64,000 nucleotides of DNA, taken from the NCBI RefSeq assembly GCF_014656055.1, contig NZ_BNBR01000002.1, positions 437,164 to 501,163 of the forward strand, in the 5' to 3' direction. Position numbers and translations under genes: made by a program. The first letter of the stretch is position 1, and the number at the start of each line of letters is the position of its first letter. The DNA is from Streptomyces griseosporeus. GTDB lineage: Bacteria; Actinomycetota; Actinomycetes; Streptomycetales; Streptomycetaceae. A model generated the notes under the pieces. It saw nothing but the letters and a program-made list of their open reading frames with translations, was not told the origin of the DNA and did no database searches. Of this stretch, positions 40,726 through 49,056 are shown piece by piece.

Positions 40726-41610
40726 ATGGCCGACGGTCTGGCACGGATGCTGTGGGAGCGGTACGAACCGGTCCACGACGTCGTCTACTTCGCCCCCGAG
40801 GCACGCGAGGCCGCCGACGGGCTGGGGCTGCGCGGCTTCTGGATGGGCTACTTCGCGCTGCGGGCCGCGCCGCTCGGCCCGGTCTCCGCACCGGTGGTGA
40901 CGAGCTGCTTCTACGTCTTCCATCCCGACCGGGTGGCCCGGGCCCTGCCGGACGCGTGGCGGTACGCCGACCCTGAGCTGGTCCTTGCGGCGCGGGCCCG
41001 CGCGGTGGACGAGGCCCTCACCCGCCTGCTGGGCCCGGACACCGTCGCCGGGCCGCTGCTGGCGGAGGCCGCGGACCTGGCCTGGGAGGCGGCCCGCGGC
41101 GCCGACACGGCGGGCCGGGTCCTGGGCGCCGCCAACCAGGCCCTCCCCCGGCCCGAGCGTCCCGCGGCCCGGCTCTGGCAGGCGCTCACGACCCTGCGCG
41201 AACACCGGGGCGACGGCCACGTCGCCGCGCTGGTCGGCCACGGCGTGGGACCGGTGGCGGCGATGGTGCTGAAGGCGGCGGCGGGCGAGTCGGACGCCGG
41301 GCTGCTGCGGGACACCCGCAGATGGGACCCCGCCGACTGGGCGGCGGCCGAGGCCGCGCTGCGGGAGCGGGGCTGGCTCGACGAGGCGGGGCGGATCACC
41401 GAGGCCGGTGCCGCCGTGCGCGCGTCGGTGGAGGAGATGACGGACGCCGCCGCCGAGCAGCCCTGGACCGCCCTCGGCCGGGACGCGGCCGTGCGCCTCG
41501 CCGAGCTGCTGGAACCGCTCGCCCGTGCGGTCCTCGCCGCCCGGCTGATCCCGGCCGGCAACCCGGTCGGCCTGACCGGCGGGCTGTGGGAGACGGCCGC
41601 CGCGGGTTAG
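40726..41610 (+). CDS. SCO6745-family protein (HTH-like)
   Basis: The 294-residue protein is helical and matches the conserved actinobacterial SCO6745 family. Features are the N-terminal ARMLWERYEPVHDVVYFAPE, then GFWMGYFALRAAPLGPVSAP, SCFYVFHPDRVARALPDAWR and a C-terminal winged-helix-like part (AEAALRERGWLDEAGRITEA). Such a C-terminus could bind nucleic acid, but no function is established to my knowledge. The ATG is preceded by gggagg. It precedes the hemerythrin gene by 77 bases. Confidence 0.85.
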   Translation: MADGLARMLWERYEPVHDVVYFAPEAREAADGLGLRGFWMGYFALRAAPLGPVSAPVVTSCFYVFHPDRVARALPDAWRYADPELVLAARARAVDEALTRLLGPDTVAGPLLAEAADLAWEAARGADTAGRVLGAANQALPRPERPAARLWQALTTLREHRGDGHVAALVGHGVGPVAAMVLKAAAGESDAGLLRDTRRWDPADWAAAEAALRERGWLDEAGRITEAGAAVRASVEEMTDAAAEQPWTALGRDAAVRLAELLEPLARAVLAARLIPAGNPVGLTGGLWETAAAG

Positions 41611-41687
41611 CGCGGCGCGCCGGAGGGCACTCGGCGGCCACGGCGGGTCCGACCGGGAGCCGCCGCGCTCTGCAGGAGGTGAGGGAC

Positions 41688-42251
41688 ATGGGTCACGGTG
41701 GGAACGTCATCGACGAACTGGTGACCGATCACCGGGAGGTCGAGGAGCTCTTCGGCCAGATCGAGGCGCTGCCGGCCGGTGACAAGAACCGCAAGGTCCT
41801 TGCGGACCAGGCCACGATGGAGCTGGTCCGGCACTCGGTGGCCGAGGAGGCCTATCTCTACCCGGCCGTACGGGAGCACCTGCCCGACGGGGACGCCATC
41901 GCGGACCGGGAGATCGACGACCACTCCAGGGCCGAGCAGCTCATGAAGGACCTGGAGGGCTGCGGTGCCGAGGACCCCGAGTTCGACCGGCTCATCGGCC
42001 TGCTGATGAACGAGATCCGCTCGCACATCGCCGACGAGGAGGAGAACCTCTTCCCGCGGCTGCGGACGGCCTGCTCTCCGGAGGCGCTCGACGACCTGGG
42101 CGACAAGGTCCGCCAGGCGAAGAAGATGGCGCCCACGCGTCCGCACCCGTCCGCTCCGGACAAGCCCCCGGCCAACAAGCTGCTCGCACCGGGCGCGGGT
42201 CTCGTCGACCGGCTGCGCGACGCCCTCTCGGGACGCGGCAAGCACGCCTGA
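41688..42251 (+). CDS. Hemerythrin-like domain protein
   Basis: This 187-residue protein has a hemerythrin HHE fold that should bind a di-iron centre: His in LVTDHREVEELFGQIEAL, HSVAEEAYLYPAV, DHSRAEQLMKDLEGCG and EIRSHIADEEENLFPRLRTA. The set of HxxxE-type ligands is complete. A basic, Pro-rich tail follows. Streptomyces homologues are linked to oxygen or oxidative/osmotic stress, but the role here is open. The start ATG 41688 follows gcaggaggtgaggg. A perfect hairpin terminator lies 48 bases after the stop. Confidence 0.92.
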   Translation: MGHGGNVIDELVTDHREVEELFGQIEALPAGDKNRKVLADQATMELVRHSVAEEAYLYPAVREHLPDGDAIADREIDDHSRAEQLMKDLEGCGAEDPEFDRLIGLLMNEIRSHIADEEENLFPRLRTACSPEALDDLGDKVRQAKKMAPTRPHPSAPDKPPANKLLAPGAGLVDRLRDALSGRGKHA

Positions 42252-42298
42252 CCGAGCCGGAGCCCGGCCGGAAGCTCACTCACCACCCCCACCGGACC

Positions 42299-42328
42299 AG
42301 GGCCCGCCGTCACACGACGGCGGGCCCT
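42299..42328. terminator. Perfect 13-bp hairpin terminator
   Basis: agggcccgccgtc (42299-42311) and gacggcgggccct (42316-42328) pair fully around an acac loop and are followed by ttcc. It serves the hemerythrin gene and, on the opposite strand, the convergent GT9 remnant. Confidence 0.88.
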
Positions 42329-42353
42329 TCCATGCGTACGACACCCATCGGAC

Positions 42354-42637
42354 TCAGCGGGGCAGGTGGGCCAGGAGGTGTCGTATCGCCCGTACGACGT
42401 CCGCCGGGCGGCCGTCGCCGCAGCGGACCACGGGCACCTTGTACGGAGTGCGCTCCCCGTCGGGCGCGGCCTGGGCGGTCAGGGACACCATCGGTGTGCC
42501 GACCGCCGCCGCCAGCTGCGCGGTGTCGGGGTCCCCGGTGACGCCACCTGGTCGGCGCGGGTGGCGACGGCGCGGACGGCGGGGCCGCACAGCAGGACCC
42601 CGCCGAAGCCGTCGACGCGGGCGACGAGAGCCTTCAC
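42354..42637 (-). pseudogene. Glycosyltransferase family 9 gene with internal deletion
   Basis: Two ends of a heptosyltransferase-like (GT9) protein are fused. From GTG 42637 the frame reads VKALVARVDGFGGVLLCGPA VRAVATRAD, the usual N-terminus. About 95 bases on, a different frame gives GVTGDPDTAQLAAAVGTPMV and a normal C-terminus ending VRAIRHLLAHLPR. Compared with a GT9 of 300-400 aa, roughly 200-300 residues are missing, and the join shifts the frame, so no active enzyme can be made. A 78-residue reading frame starting at 42590 covers only the C-terminal remnant. It follows the epimerase gene by 16 bases, so the two once formed an operon. Confidence 0.75.
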
Positions 42638-42653
42638 CCGTCTCACGTTCCTC

Positions 42654-43649
42654 TCAGGTGTCGCGGTGTGCCGTGGGGGCGAGCGTCCGGGCGAGCCCCT
42701 CCTGCCAGGTCACCCGCGGGGCCCAGCCGAACAGCTCCCGGGCGAAGCCGGTGTCGGGACGGGGCGCGCCGGCACCGTCCACGCCGTCGACGAAGCGCAG
42801 CGGTGCGCGGGAGCCGGTCAGCTCGATCACCCGGCGGGCGATCCGGCCGACGGGCACCGCCTCGTCTCCCCCGATGTCGACGGGCCGTACCGACCGTCCT
42901 GCGGCGACCAGCAGCAGTCCGTCCACCGCGTCGTCGACGTAGCACAGCGACAGCGCGCCGTGGCCGTCGGCGGGGACGGTGACGGGTCCACCGGCCATCG
43001 CCCGGGTGACCAGCCCCGAGACGGTACGGCCGTCGTCGGGACGCATCCCGGGACCAAAGGTGTCGTACACCCGCACGATCCCGGCGTTGCTGCCGTGGGT
43101 GCCGGCGTGCGCGGCGACCAGGGTCTCGGCGAACCGCTTGGACTCGGCGAAGGCGCTGACCGGGCCCACCGGGTCGGCCCGGTCGAGGTGGGCCGTGGGG
43201 TGATCCGGGTGCCCGTTGCCGTTCGGCGGGCAGGCCTCGCCCGCGGAGACGAGCAGGAACCGCGCCCCGTCACGGTCGGCGACGGCGAGCGCGTTGCGGG
43301 TGCCGAGGCTGGCGGCGTCCAGGGCGCGCAGGGGGCTGCGCCGGCAGTCGGCGGGGGCGGCGGGTCCCGCCAGGTGCAGGACCAGGTCGTACGGCCCGGT
43401 GAGCGCGGACCGGCAGTCGGGGTCGGCGACGTCGAGCTGGAGGAAGCGGAAACCGGCCCGCCCGGCGAGGCGCTGCACGTTCCCGGCGCGGCCGGTGGAC
43501 AGATCGTCCAGGCAGTCGACTTCGACGCCTGAATCCAGCAGCCGGGCGGTCAGATGGGAGCCGAGGAAGCCGGCGCCGCCCGTGATCAGTGCCCGCCGCC
43601 ACGGCAACGACCCGGCCGCGGAGGTCTTCGGGGAGGGTGTCGGCATCAT
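42654..43649 (-). CDS. NAD-dependent epimerase/dehydratase-like protein lacking the catalytic Tyr
   Basis: The 331-residue extended SDR protein has the Rossmann loop ALITGGAGFLGSHLTARLLD, then CLDDLSTGRAGNVQRLAGRA, LVLHLAGPAAPADCRRSPLR and RVYDTFGPGMRPDDGRTVSG, as in UDP-sugar epimerases and UDP-glucuronate decarboxylases. The catalytic YxxxK reads FAESK: Phe167 (codon ttc at 43151-43149) replaces Tyr, while Lys171 is kept. The Ser/Thr motif is also odd (LLVSAGEACPPNG). The start is ATG 43649 or the adjacent ATG 43646, with gggaaggaag upstream. Next to the deleted GT9 gene, it may be decaying or have turned to a non-catalytic role. Confidence 0.85.
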   Translation of the reverse strand: MMPTPSPKTSAAGSLPWRRALITGGAGFLGSHLTARLLDSGVEVDCLDDLSTGRAGNVQRLAGRAGFRFLQLDVADPDCRSALTGPYDLVLHLAGPAAPADCRRSPLRALDAASLGTRNALAVADRDGARFLLVSAGEACPPNGNGHPDHPTAHLDRADPVGPVSAFAESKRFAETLVAAHAGTHGSNAGIVRVYDTFGPGMRPDDGRTVSGLVTRAMAGGPVTVPADGHGALSLCYVDDAVDGLLLVAAGRSVRPVDIGGDEAVPVGRIARRVIELTGSRAPLRFVDGVDGAGAPRPDTGFARELFGWAPRVTWQEGLARTLAPTAHRDT

Positions 43650-44017
43650 GAGACGGTCTTCCTTCCCTGCTGCCGCCCTGACGACCGCCCCCGAGTGCCC
43701 CTCCGAGTCGCTTTCATACCCTGATGTCTGCTTCGCGCGGTGTCCGGCGACCGGAGCTGCGGAAACGGCCCGGGACCGGCGACCGCCGGGGCGGCCTGTG
43801 AGCAAACCCACTCAGGGACCAACCACCCTCCGGTGACGGGAGGTTCGCGTCCGCACGACGGTCCCCGGAGTGCGGCCGTCAGTCACTCCCCCTCCCCTTC
43901 TGTCACGATGGGCCGCGCCGTTTCCCGGCTCTCCGGAACGAACCGTGCAGCGCAGCCGGTGTTCCACGTCACCCCGTCTCCTGACCGGGCGCTGCCGCGC
44001 CCCTTGAGTAGCGCACC
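43650..44017. other. Intergenic region, no gene seen
   Basis: The 368 bases between the divergent epimerase and MFS genes hold no convincing reading frame. A weak hairpin (ccctcc-ggtgac-gggagg near 43828-43845) is visible. The region must contain both promoters, but no clear -10/-35 pair was found. Confidence 0.5.
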
Positions 44018-45388
44018 GTGTCTTCCTCACCTGCCCCTGCCCTGCCCGCCCCTGCCCCGGACCCCGCGGTCACGCCGCGCAAGGCCGCCTCACGCTCGCC
44101 GTGGCGGTCCCTGCGCCACCGCGGCATGCGCTGGTGGTCGCTGGCGAACTTCGTCTCCAACGCCGGTACGTGGATGCAGCTGACCGTGCAGAACCTGCTG
44201 GTCCTGCAGATCACCGGGTCCGCCGCCGCGACCGGCCTGTCGATGTCCGTGCAGGCCGCGCCCGCGCTGTTCATGAGCCTGCTCGGCGGGGCCGCGGTGG
44301 ACCGGTGGCCGCGGAAGCTGACCGCCGCGGTCAGCCAGGCGCTGCTCGGCGCGATCGCGTTCACCACGGCCGTACTGGTCGCCCTGGACCGGCTCGACAT
44401 GGCCTCCCTCATGGTGCTGGCGGCGCTCACCGGCGTCGTCGCCACGGTCGACGGCCCCGCCTGCGCCCTGCTCGGCAACGACCTGGTCCCGCTGGACGAC
44501 GTGCCCTCGGCGATCGGTGTCGGCGCGCTGGTGCACAACGCCGGCCGGCTCGCGGGCGCGGCCCTGGCGGGCGTGACGGTGGGGGTGCTGGGCACGGCCT
44601 CGGCGTACGCGGCCAACGGGCTGTCGTTCCTGTTCGTCGCCGCGGTGATCCCCTTCCTGCGCCCGGCTCCGGGCGCCGTACCGGTGATCCCCGCACAGCG
44701 GTCCGCCCCGGAGCGGCGCGAGCGCCAGCGCGACGAGGACATGACCATCCGGCAGGGGCTGCTCTTCTTCGCGCGCCGGCCCCGGTTGGTGGCGCTGGCC
44801 GCGGTGACCGGCGTGAGCGCGGTCTTCGGCCGCAACTACGGCCTCACCCTGGCCGTCCTCGTCACCGGGCCGCTGGCCGGCGGCGCCGGGTCCTTCGGCA
44901 CCGTCTCGACCGTCCTCGCCGTCGGCGGCATCCTCGGCGCGGTGCTCGGCGCGCGGCTGCACCGGCCCTCCGTGCGGCTGGTGGGCATCCTGGCCGCCAT
45001 GGGCGGGCTGCTGCAGGTGGCGGCGGCCCTGTCGCCGTCGCTCGCGGTGCTGCTGGTGCTGGTGCTGCCGATGGCGGTGGTGGAGTCCGTGTCCGACACG
45101 GCCGGCACAGCCGTGCTGCAGACCGATCCCCCGGCGCATCTGCGCGGCCGCGTGCTCGGCGTGTGGAGCAGCATCGGCACGGTGTGGGGGCTCGGCGGCC
45201 CGCCCGCCCTCGGCCTGCTGATGGAGCTGGCGGGGGCGCGCGGCGCGCTGGTCACGGGCGGTCTCGTCGTCGCCGGCTCGATCGGCGCGGGTCTGCTGCT
45301 GCGCCGCCGCCGCACGGTCACCGCGGTGACCGTCCGCACCCAGGAGGGCGACGTGACGGGCCGGGAGGCACTGAGCACGGCGGCCTGA
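44018..45388 (+). CDS. MFS exporter, EntS/TetV-like (MFS_3) type
   Basis: The 456-residue protein has about 12 helices and the MFS_3 pattern: SLRHRGMRWWSLANFVSNAG, TWMQLTVQNLLVLQITGSAA, MSLLGGAAVDRWPRKLTAAV and GVVATVDGPACALLGNDLVP. These exporters carry siderophores, macrolides or other hydrophobic compounds. The N-terminus is an Ala/Pro-rich cytoplasmic tail. The GTG start lacks a clear Shine-Dalgarno and may be close to the transcript start. No regulator or biosynthetic gene adjoins it. Confidence 0.87.
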   Translation: MSSSPAPALPAPAPDPAVTPRKAASRSPWRSLRHRGMRWWSLANFVSNAGTWMQLTVQNLLVLQITGSAAATGLSMSVQAAPALFMSLLGGAAVDRWPRKLTAAVSQALLGAIAFTTAVLVALDRLDMASLMVLAALTGVVATVDGPACALLGNDLVPLDDVPSAIGVGALVHNAGRLAGAALAGVTVGVLGTASAYAANGLSFLFVAAVIPFLRPAPGAVPVIPAQRSAPERRERQRDEDMTIRQGLLFFARRPRLVALAAVTGVSAVFGRNYGLTLAVLVTGPLAGGAGSFGTVSTVLAVGGILGAVLGARLHRPSVRLVGILAAMGGLLQVAAALSPSLAVLLVLVLPMAVVESVSDTAGTAVLQTDPPAHLRGRVLGVWSSIGTVWGLGGPPALGLLMELAGARGALVTGGLVVAGSIGAGLLLRRRRTVTAVTVRTQEGDVTGREALSTAA

Positions 45389-45496
45389 GCGGCGGAGACC
45401 GCACGGCCATCAGTACGCCGGTCCGCACCGGGGAGCCGGTGCGGCCGACGGGGGCGGAGTACGGCACCGGGGAACCAGTCGCCCCTCCGACAAGGG

Positions 45497-45707
45497 CGCG
45501 GTACGCCGACGGAGGATCTGGTCCGCCGACAGGCCGCGGTACGCCGGCGGAGCATCCGGTCCGCCTACAGGGCGCGCTACGGCAGCGAGAACCCAGCCAA
45601 GCCGGCAGGGCGCGGTACGCCGGCGGAGCATCCGGTCCGCCGACACGGCGCTACGGCAGCGAGAACCCGGCCAGGCCGGCAGGGCGCGGTACGCCGACGG
45701 GGAGCCG
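45497..45707. repeat. Intergenic minisatellite, 74-76-bp units
   Basis: Two full copies (45535-45610 and 45611-45684) share cgcggtacgccggcggagca, tccggtccgcc, ctacggcagcgagaaccc and gccggcaggg. Partial copies flank them at 45497-45534 and from 45685. The copies differ by small changes and a two-base length difference, which would break any frame. The whole 402-base gap between the MFS stop (45388) and the next stop (45791) contains no believable gene; the rest is degenerate cggtacgcc-type sequence. Confidence 0.85.
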
Positions 45708-45790
45708 TAGCGGCGACGAGGTATCGACACTGCCCTCGGGCGCCGTCATGGCCGTATGAGCGTCGTACCCCCGCACAGCCAGGCCCGCCC

Positions 45791-46402
45791 TCAGGCGATG
45801 AGCGCCTGTCCGGGATCGAGCACGTCGAGGAGCTGCCCTTGGTGCAGCTGCGCCACCGGCGCGAGCAGGTCGGGGTGGCGCAGCAGGGCGGCCGCGCGGC
45901 GGTCGGCGTCGTCGGGGGCGAGCAGGCGCCGGAAGTCGACCCGGGTGCGGAGCGTGTGGTCGCCCTCGGCGAGTGCGGCCACGGCCCGGTCGGCCAGCTC
46001 GGGATCGGTGAGCAGGCAGGCCGCCCAGCTCGCGACGACCTCGTCCACCCAGGTGCGCCACGCCTGCCCGTCGGCGTCGGCCGCGACGGAGGCGTCCGCG
46101 CCGGTGACCCAGTCGAGGCGGGCGGCGCCCCCGGGGCCGGAGATCCCGACCAGGGCGGCGTCCATGGCGGTGGGGTAGCGCAGCCAGGCCGCGACGGTCA
46201 CGGCCTGCCGGGCCTGCACCTCGCACAGGACGGAGGAGAGCGCGCCGCCGCACGGCGGGTAGGCGCGGGTCAGCCACTGGGCGGTGGCCGCGATGAGCGG
46301 GGAGAGGTCTGTGTGCACTGCCGGGCCGTCCGAGCCGCTGCTGGGGGTCAGGGAAACTACGCAGAACGGTAGCGGCTGCGTCCGGCCCGGTGGCCGTGTC
46401 AT
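45791..46402 (-). CDS. Hypothetical protein, 203 aa
   Basis: The protein begins MTRPPGRTQPLPFCVVSLTP and is mostly helical, with TAQWLTRAYPPCGGALSSVL, WRTWVDEVVASWAACLLTDP and RRAAALLRHPDLLAPVAQLH. It has no signal peptide or membrane segment. Composition and codon bias are those of a real gene, but I recognise no family. The start ATG has only a weak ribosome site. It follows the GNAT gene in the same direction by 32 bases and may be co-transcribed with it. Confidence 0.65.
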   Translation of the reverse strand: MTRPPGRTQPLPFCVVSLTPSSGSDGPAVHTDLSPLIAATAQWLTRAYPPCGGALSSVLCEVQARQAVTVAAWLRYPTAMDAALVGISGPGGAARLDWVTGADASVAADADGQAWRTWVDEVVASWAACLLTDPELADRAVAALAEGDHTLRTRVDFRRLLAPDDADRRAAALLRHPDLLAPVAQLHQGQLLDVLDPGQALIA

Positions 46403-46434
46403 CGGCCACACCAGGGCCCGGCCCGGGCCGCGGC

Positions 46435-47082
46435 TCAGCCCGCCTCGGCCGCGTCGACCGCGTCGACCGCGGTGCTGCGTCCCAGGTAGGTGAGCGGACC
46501 GGGGTCGGGGACGGCGACGGGGTGGAAGCCGAGCCGGTCGTAGAAGGCGCGCGCGGCCGTGTTGGCCGTCACCATGCCGAGGTGCACCGCGGGCACGCCA
46601 CGTGCGTGCAGGGCCGTGAGGAAGGTGTGCATCAGGCGTCTGCCGTACCCGCGGCGCTGCCACTCGGGCAGCAGGTCGATGTGCAGATGGGCGGGGTACG
46701 GCTGCAGCTCGGGCAGGATCATCCGCTCCGGCCGGTGCAGCAGGGCGATCATCTCCTCCGTCGGCGTGCGGGGCGGCCGCTCCGGCGCCGGGTAGCGGTC
46801 GGCGACCAGCGGCAGCCACCGGTCGCGCCAGTCGCGGACGAACCGCTCGGTGTCGGCGGTGCCGAGGATGTAGCCGCCGACGCCGCCGCGGCCGTCGTCG
46901 AGGACGAACGCCAGCTCCGGTTCGAAGTGGCAGTAGGGGGCGGCGAACAGGGTCGGCATGAGCTGCTGGTCGGGGTAGAGGTGCCGGGAGTCGCCGCCGT
47001 TGTCCGCCGTGCGGACGCAGACGTCCGCGACGCCGTCGCGGTCGCGCCGGTGGTAGGGACGCACCGTGGGCTGATCACTCAT
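46435..47082 (-). CDS. GNAT-family N-acetyltransferase
   Basis: This 215-residue protein begins MSDQPTVRPYHRRDRDGVAD and has the GNAT acetyl-CoA site LHIDLLPEWQRRGYGRRLMH (Q/RxxGxG/A) followed by TANTAARAFYDRLGF. The sequence between, including YLGTADTERF-like and HRPERMILPELQPYPAHLHI parts, resembles the OGA/NAGA-like acetyltransferase group. Substrate not indicated. ATG 47082 has agga eight bases upstream; ATG 47091 is in frame just before. Confidence 0.88.
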   Translation of the reverse strand: MSDQPTVRPYHRRDRDGVADVCVRTADNGGDSRHLYPDQQLMPTLFAAPYCHFEPELAFVLDDGRGGVGGYILGTADTERFVRDWRDRWLPLVADRYPAPERPPRTPTEEMIALLHRPERMILPELQPYPAHLHIDLLPEWQRRGYGRRLMHTFLTALHARGVPAVHLGMVTANTAARAFYDRLGFHPVAVPDPGPLTYLGRSTAVDAVDAAEAG

Positions 47083-47209
47083 GGGCGGCATCCTGCCCGC
47101 CGTGGGAGCGCTCCCGCAATACGGGGTCCGGCCGTCCTCAGGACGCGTGGAGAGGGGGACGTGGGCCTCGGATAGGGTGTCCCGGCTGATCGTGAGGGGA
47201 GAACGGGCG

Positions 47210-47908
47210 ATGCGGGGCAGGGCCGGGGCGGGATGGCGCGGGGCGGCACAGGTGCTGCTGCTGGCGGGCGTGTTGGCGGGCTGTGGAGGGTCGGACGACG
47301 AGGGCGCGGGGCCGGCGGCGTCGGCCACCGCCTCGGGGCAGCCCAGTGCCCCGAGCACGGCGTCTCCGGCCGCGAGCGGCGGGCGTATCGGCGCCGCCGG
47401 CTCCGCGTGCCGTCTGCCGGTCACCTTCGAGGTCGCCCGCGGCTGGAAGGCGAAGGCCATCGCGGCGCCGAAGCCGTCGGGCAGCCCGGCGGACGAGTTC
47501 GCGGAGGAACTCCGCAACGAGCTGGTGGACGGTCTCCTGCGCCAGGGGCCCGTCACCGCGGTCTGCGAGATCGACGCCAAGCCGGCCGGGAACATCGGGT
47601 TCCTGCGCGTGTGGAAGGGCGAGCGCGGCGACGCCGACGCCCGGGGTGTGCTCCAGGGGTTCGTGACCGCGGAGGAGGGCGCGCGGCACGCCACGTACCG
47701 GACGTTCACCTCGGGCGGTCTCATCGGCGCGCGGGTGGACTACGACGTCTGGAGCGAGCTGCTGGAGGAGTCGAAGAAGGAGTGCGCGCTGGCGGTGGTC
47801 ACCGCGGACGGCCCGGTCGTGGTGCACCTCGGCGGCATGGACGACGAGGAGCACGAGGAGATGCTCCCGGCGTTCGAGCTGGCCCAGCGCACCCTGCGGA
47901 CCGCCTGA
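47210..47908 (+). CDS. Secreted lipoprotein of unknown function
   Basis: The 232-residue protein has a lipoprotein signal (VLLLAGVLAGC, lipobox LAGC) followed by a Ser/Ala/Pro-rich linker. The globular domain starts CRLPVTFEVARGWKAKAI and includes VCEIDAKPAGNIGFLRVWKG and VVVHLGGMDDEEHEEMLPAF. Two or three cysteines may be paired. The domain resembles the lipoproteins of the LpqN/DUF-type seen in actinobacteria, but I cannot name a family. ATG 47210 has gagggg upstream. It converges on a small gene with a terminator between. Confidence 0.82.
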   Translation: MRGRAGAGWRGAAQVLLLAGVLAGCGGSDDEGAGPAASATASGQPSAPSTASPAASGGRIGAAGSACRLPVTFEVARGWKAKAIAAPKPSGSPADEFAEELRNELVDGLLRQGPVTAVCEIDAKPAGNIGFLRVWKGERGDADARGVLQGFVTAEEGARHATYRTFTSGGLIGARVDYDVWSELLEESKKECALAVVTADGPVVVHLGGMDDEEHEEMLPAFELAQRTLRTA

Positions 47909-47975
47909 CCCGGTCGTCGTGTCACAGGCGCAGGCCGGGCCCGAAGATACACGGCCCAGGGCGCGGGCAGCGGAA

Positions 47976-48010
47976 GGCCCGGCTCCCGTCGTCGTCGCGG
48001 GGGCCGGGCC
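47976..48010. terminator. Hairpin terminator between convergent genes
   Basis: ggcccggctccc (47976-47987) pairs with gggggccgggcc (47999-48010), with one G-U pair, around an 11-base loop. It lies between the lipoprotein stop and the stop of the convergent small gene. Confidence 0.75.
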
Positions 48011-48031
48011 CGTGGTGGGGGTGAGCCGGCG

Positions 48032-48268
48032 TCAGCCGCCGTTCAGGCGGGCACGGAGCAGCTTCTTGCCGATTTCGGCGCCCTTGCGGCTGTCCGCCTG
48101 GGCCTTGCGGAACAGCTCCGCGACCTCGGTGTCCTTGCTGCGTTCCGCGTCCTGGATGTAGTCCTCCAGCCGCAGCGCGTTGCTGAGGCACGCCTCGACG
48201 TACCAGATGAGGTTGTAGTCCTTGTCCTGCGTGCCGGTCACGCCGCCGGTCTCGGTCTCGCTGGGCAT
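48032..48268 (-). CDS. Small helical protein, 78 aa
   Basis: The protein reads MPSETETGGVTGTQDKDYNL and then forms a likely helical bundle: WYVEACLSNALRLEDYIQDA, followed by ERSKDTEVAELFRKAQADSR and KGAEIGKKLLRARL. It has one Cys and no transmembrane segment. ATG 48268 has ggagg eight bases upstream, a strong ribosome site that supports it as a real gene. The pattern of a short helical hairpin recalls small ferritin-like or stress proteins of Streptomyces, but I recognise no family. Confidence 0.75.
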   Translation of the reverse strand: MPSETETGGVTGTQDKDYNLIWYVEACLSNALRLEDYIQDAERSKDTEVAELFRKAQADSRKGAEIGKKLLRARLNGG

Positions 48269-48535
48269 TCGGCGCTCCTCCATCCCCTCGTGGTCGTGTC
48301 TGTCTCGTCTTCCGGGCGCTGGTCGGGTACCCGTCCGCGCCCGGGACACACGGCCGTTTCGCCCGGAACACGAGAACGGGCCGGCCCGGCCGGCGCGCAC
48401 CGGAGGACGACCGGAGCCGAACACCGGGCCGAGGCTCGAACGGCGTGGACCGAAGCGCCAGACCGCGCCACCCCTTCCGCCGCATAGAAATATCCACCAG
48501 CATGCATATGCCGACCGGAAGGCCTGGGGGCGGAT

Positions 48536-49003
48536 ATGGGCGATGTGACATGGGCGCGCGGCGTGGAATGGCTTGCCGCCGCGGCCGGGGATCCCCGCGG
48601 ATGCAAGCGGGCGTGGGATCACGGCGAGGGGGTCGCGCTGCTGGCGGCCGGCCGTTTCTGGGACGTGCTGAGCGTCCCCGACCGGCTCGGGCTGCTGGCG
48701 CTGGACCTGATGTGGCAGCCGTCCCTGCCGATACCGGGACCGACGCTGGTGGACACGGCCGCGCACCGGGTGGGGTTCTTCCTGCCGCCGGAGCGGGACA
48801 GCCACTGGATCGGGGCGGGGCTGCGGCACGCGGGCCGCGGCGCCTGGGTCGCCGTACCGCCGCCGTACCGCCCCGCGCGCTTCCTGGAGTGGCTGGTGCC
48901 CCCGGACGGCACGGGCGCGCTGTACCGGCCGGCCACCCTGGAGATGGCCCTGCGCCACGCGCACGCCACCCTCGCCGTGCTGACCCCGCCGGGGGACGAC
49001 TAG
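48536..49003 (+). CDS. Hypothetical protein, 155 aa, Streptomyces-type family
   Basis: The protein begins MGDVTWARGVEWLAAAAGDP and includes FWDVLSVPDRLGLLALDLMW, VGFFLPPERDSHWIGAG and VPPPYRPARFLEWLVPPDGT. These phrases recur in a group of small Streptomyces proteins that resemble the N-terminal part of primase/polymerase-like proteins; I regard that link as tentative. It has no signal or membrane segment. The ATG follows gggggcgg. It stands alone between the small helical gene (divergent, 267 bases away) and a short convergent gene. Confidence 0.75.
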   Translation: MGDVTWARGVEWLAAAAGDPRGCKRAWDHGEGVALLAAGRFWDVLSVPDRLGLLALDLMWQPSLPIPGPTLVDTAAHRVGFFLPPERDSHWIGAGLRHAGRGAWVAVPPPYRPARFLEWLVPPDGTGALYRPATLEMALRHAHATLAVLTPPGDD

Positions 49004-49056
49004 GTCCCGGTGCCCGCATACCGCGAAGCCCGGCGCGGCCGAGCGGTCGGCCCGGG

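Noticed and set aside
45497..45707. CRISPR array
   Set aside because: Units abut without unique spacers, are too long and variable, and no cas genes are present.
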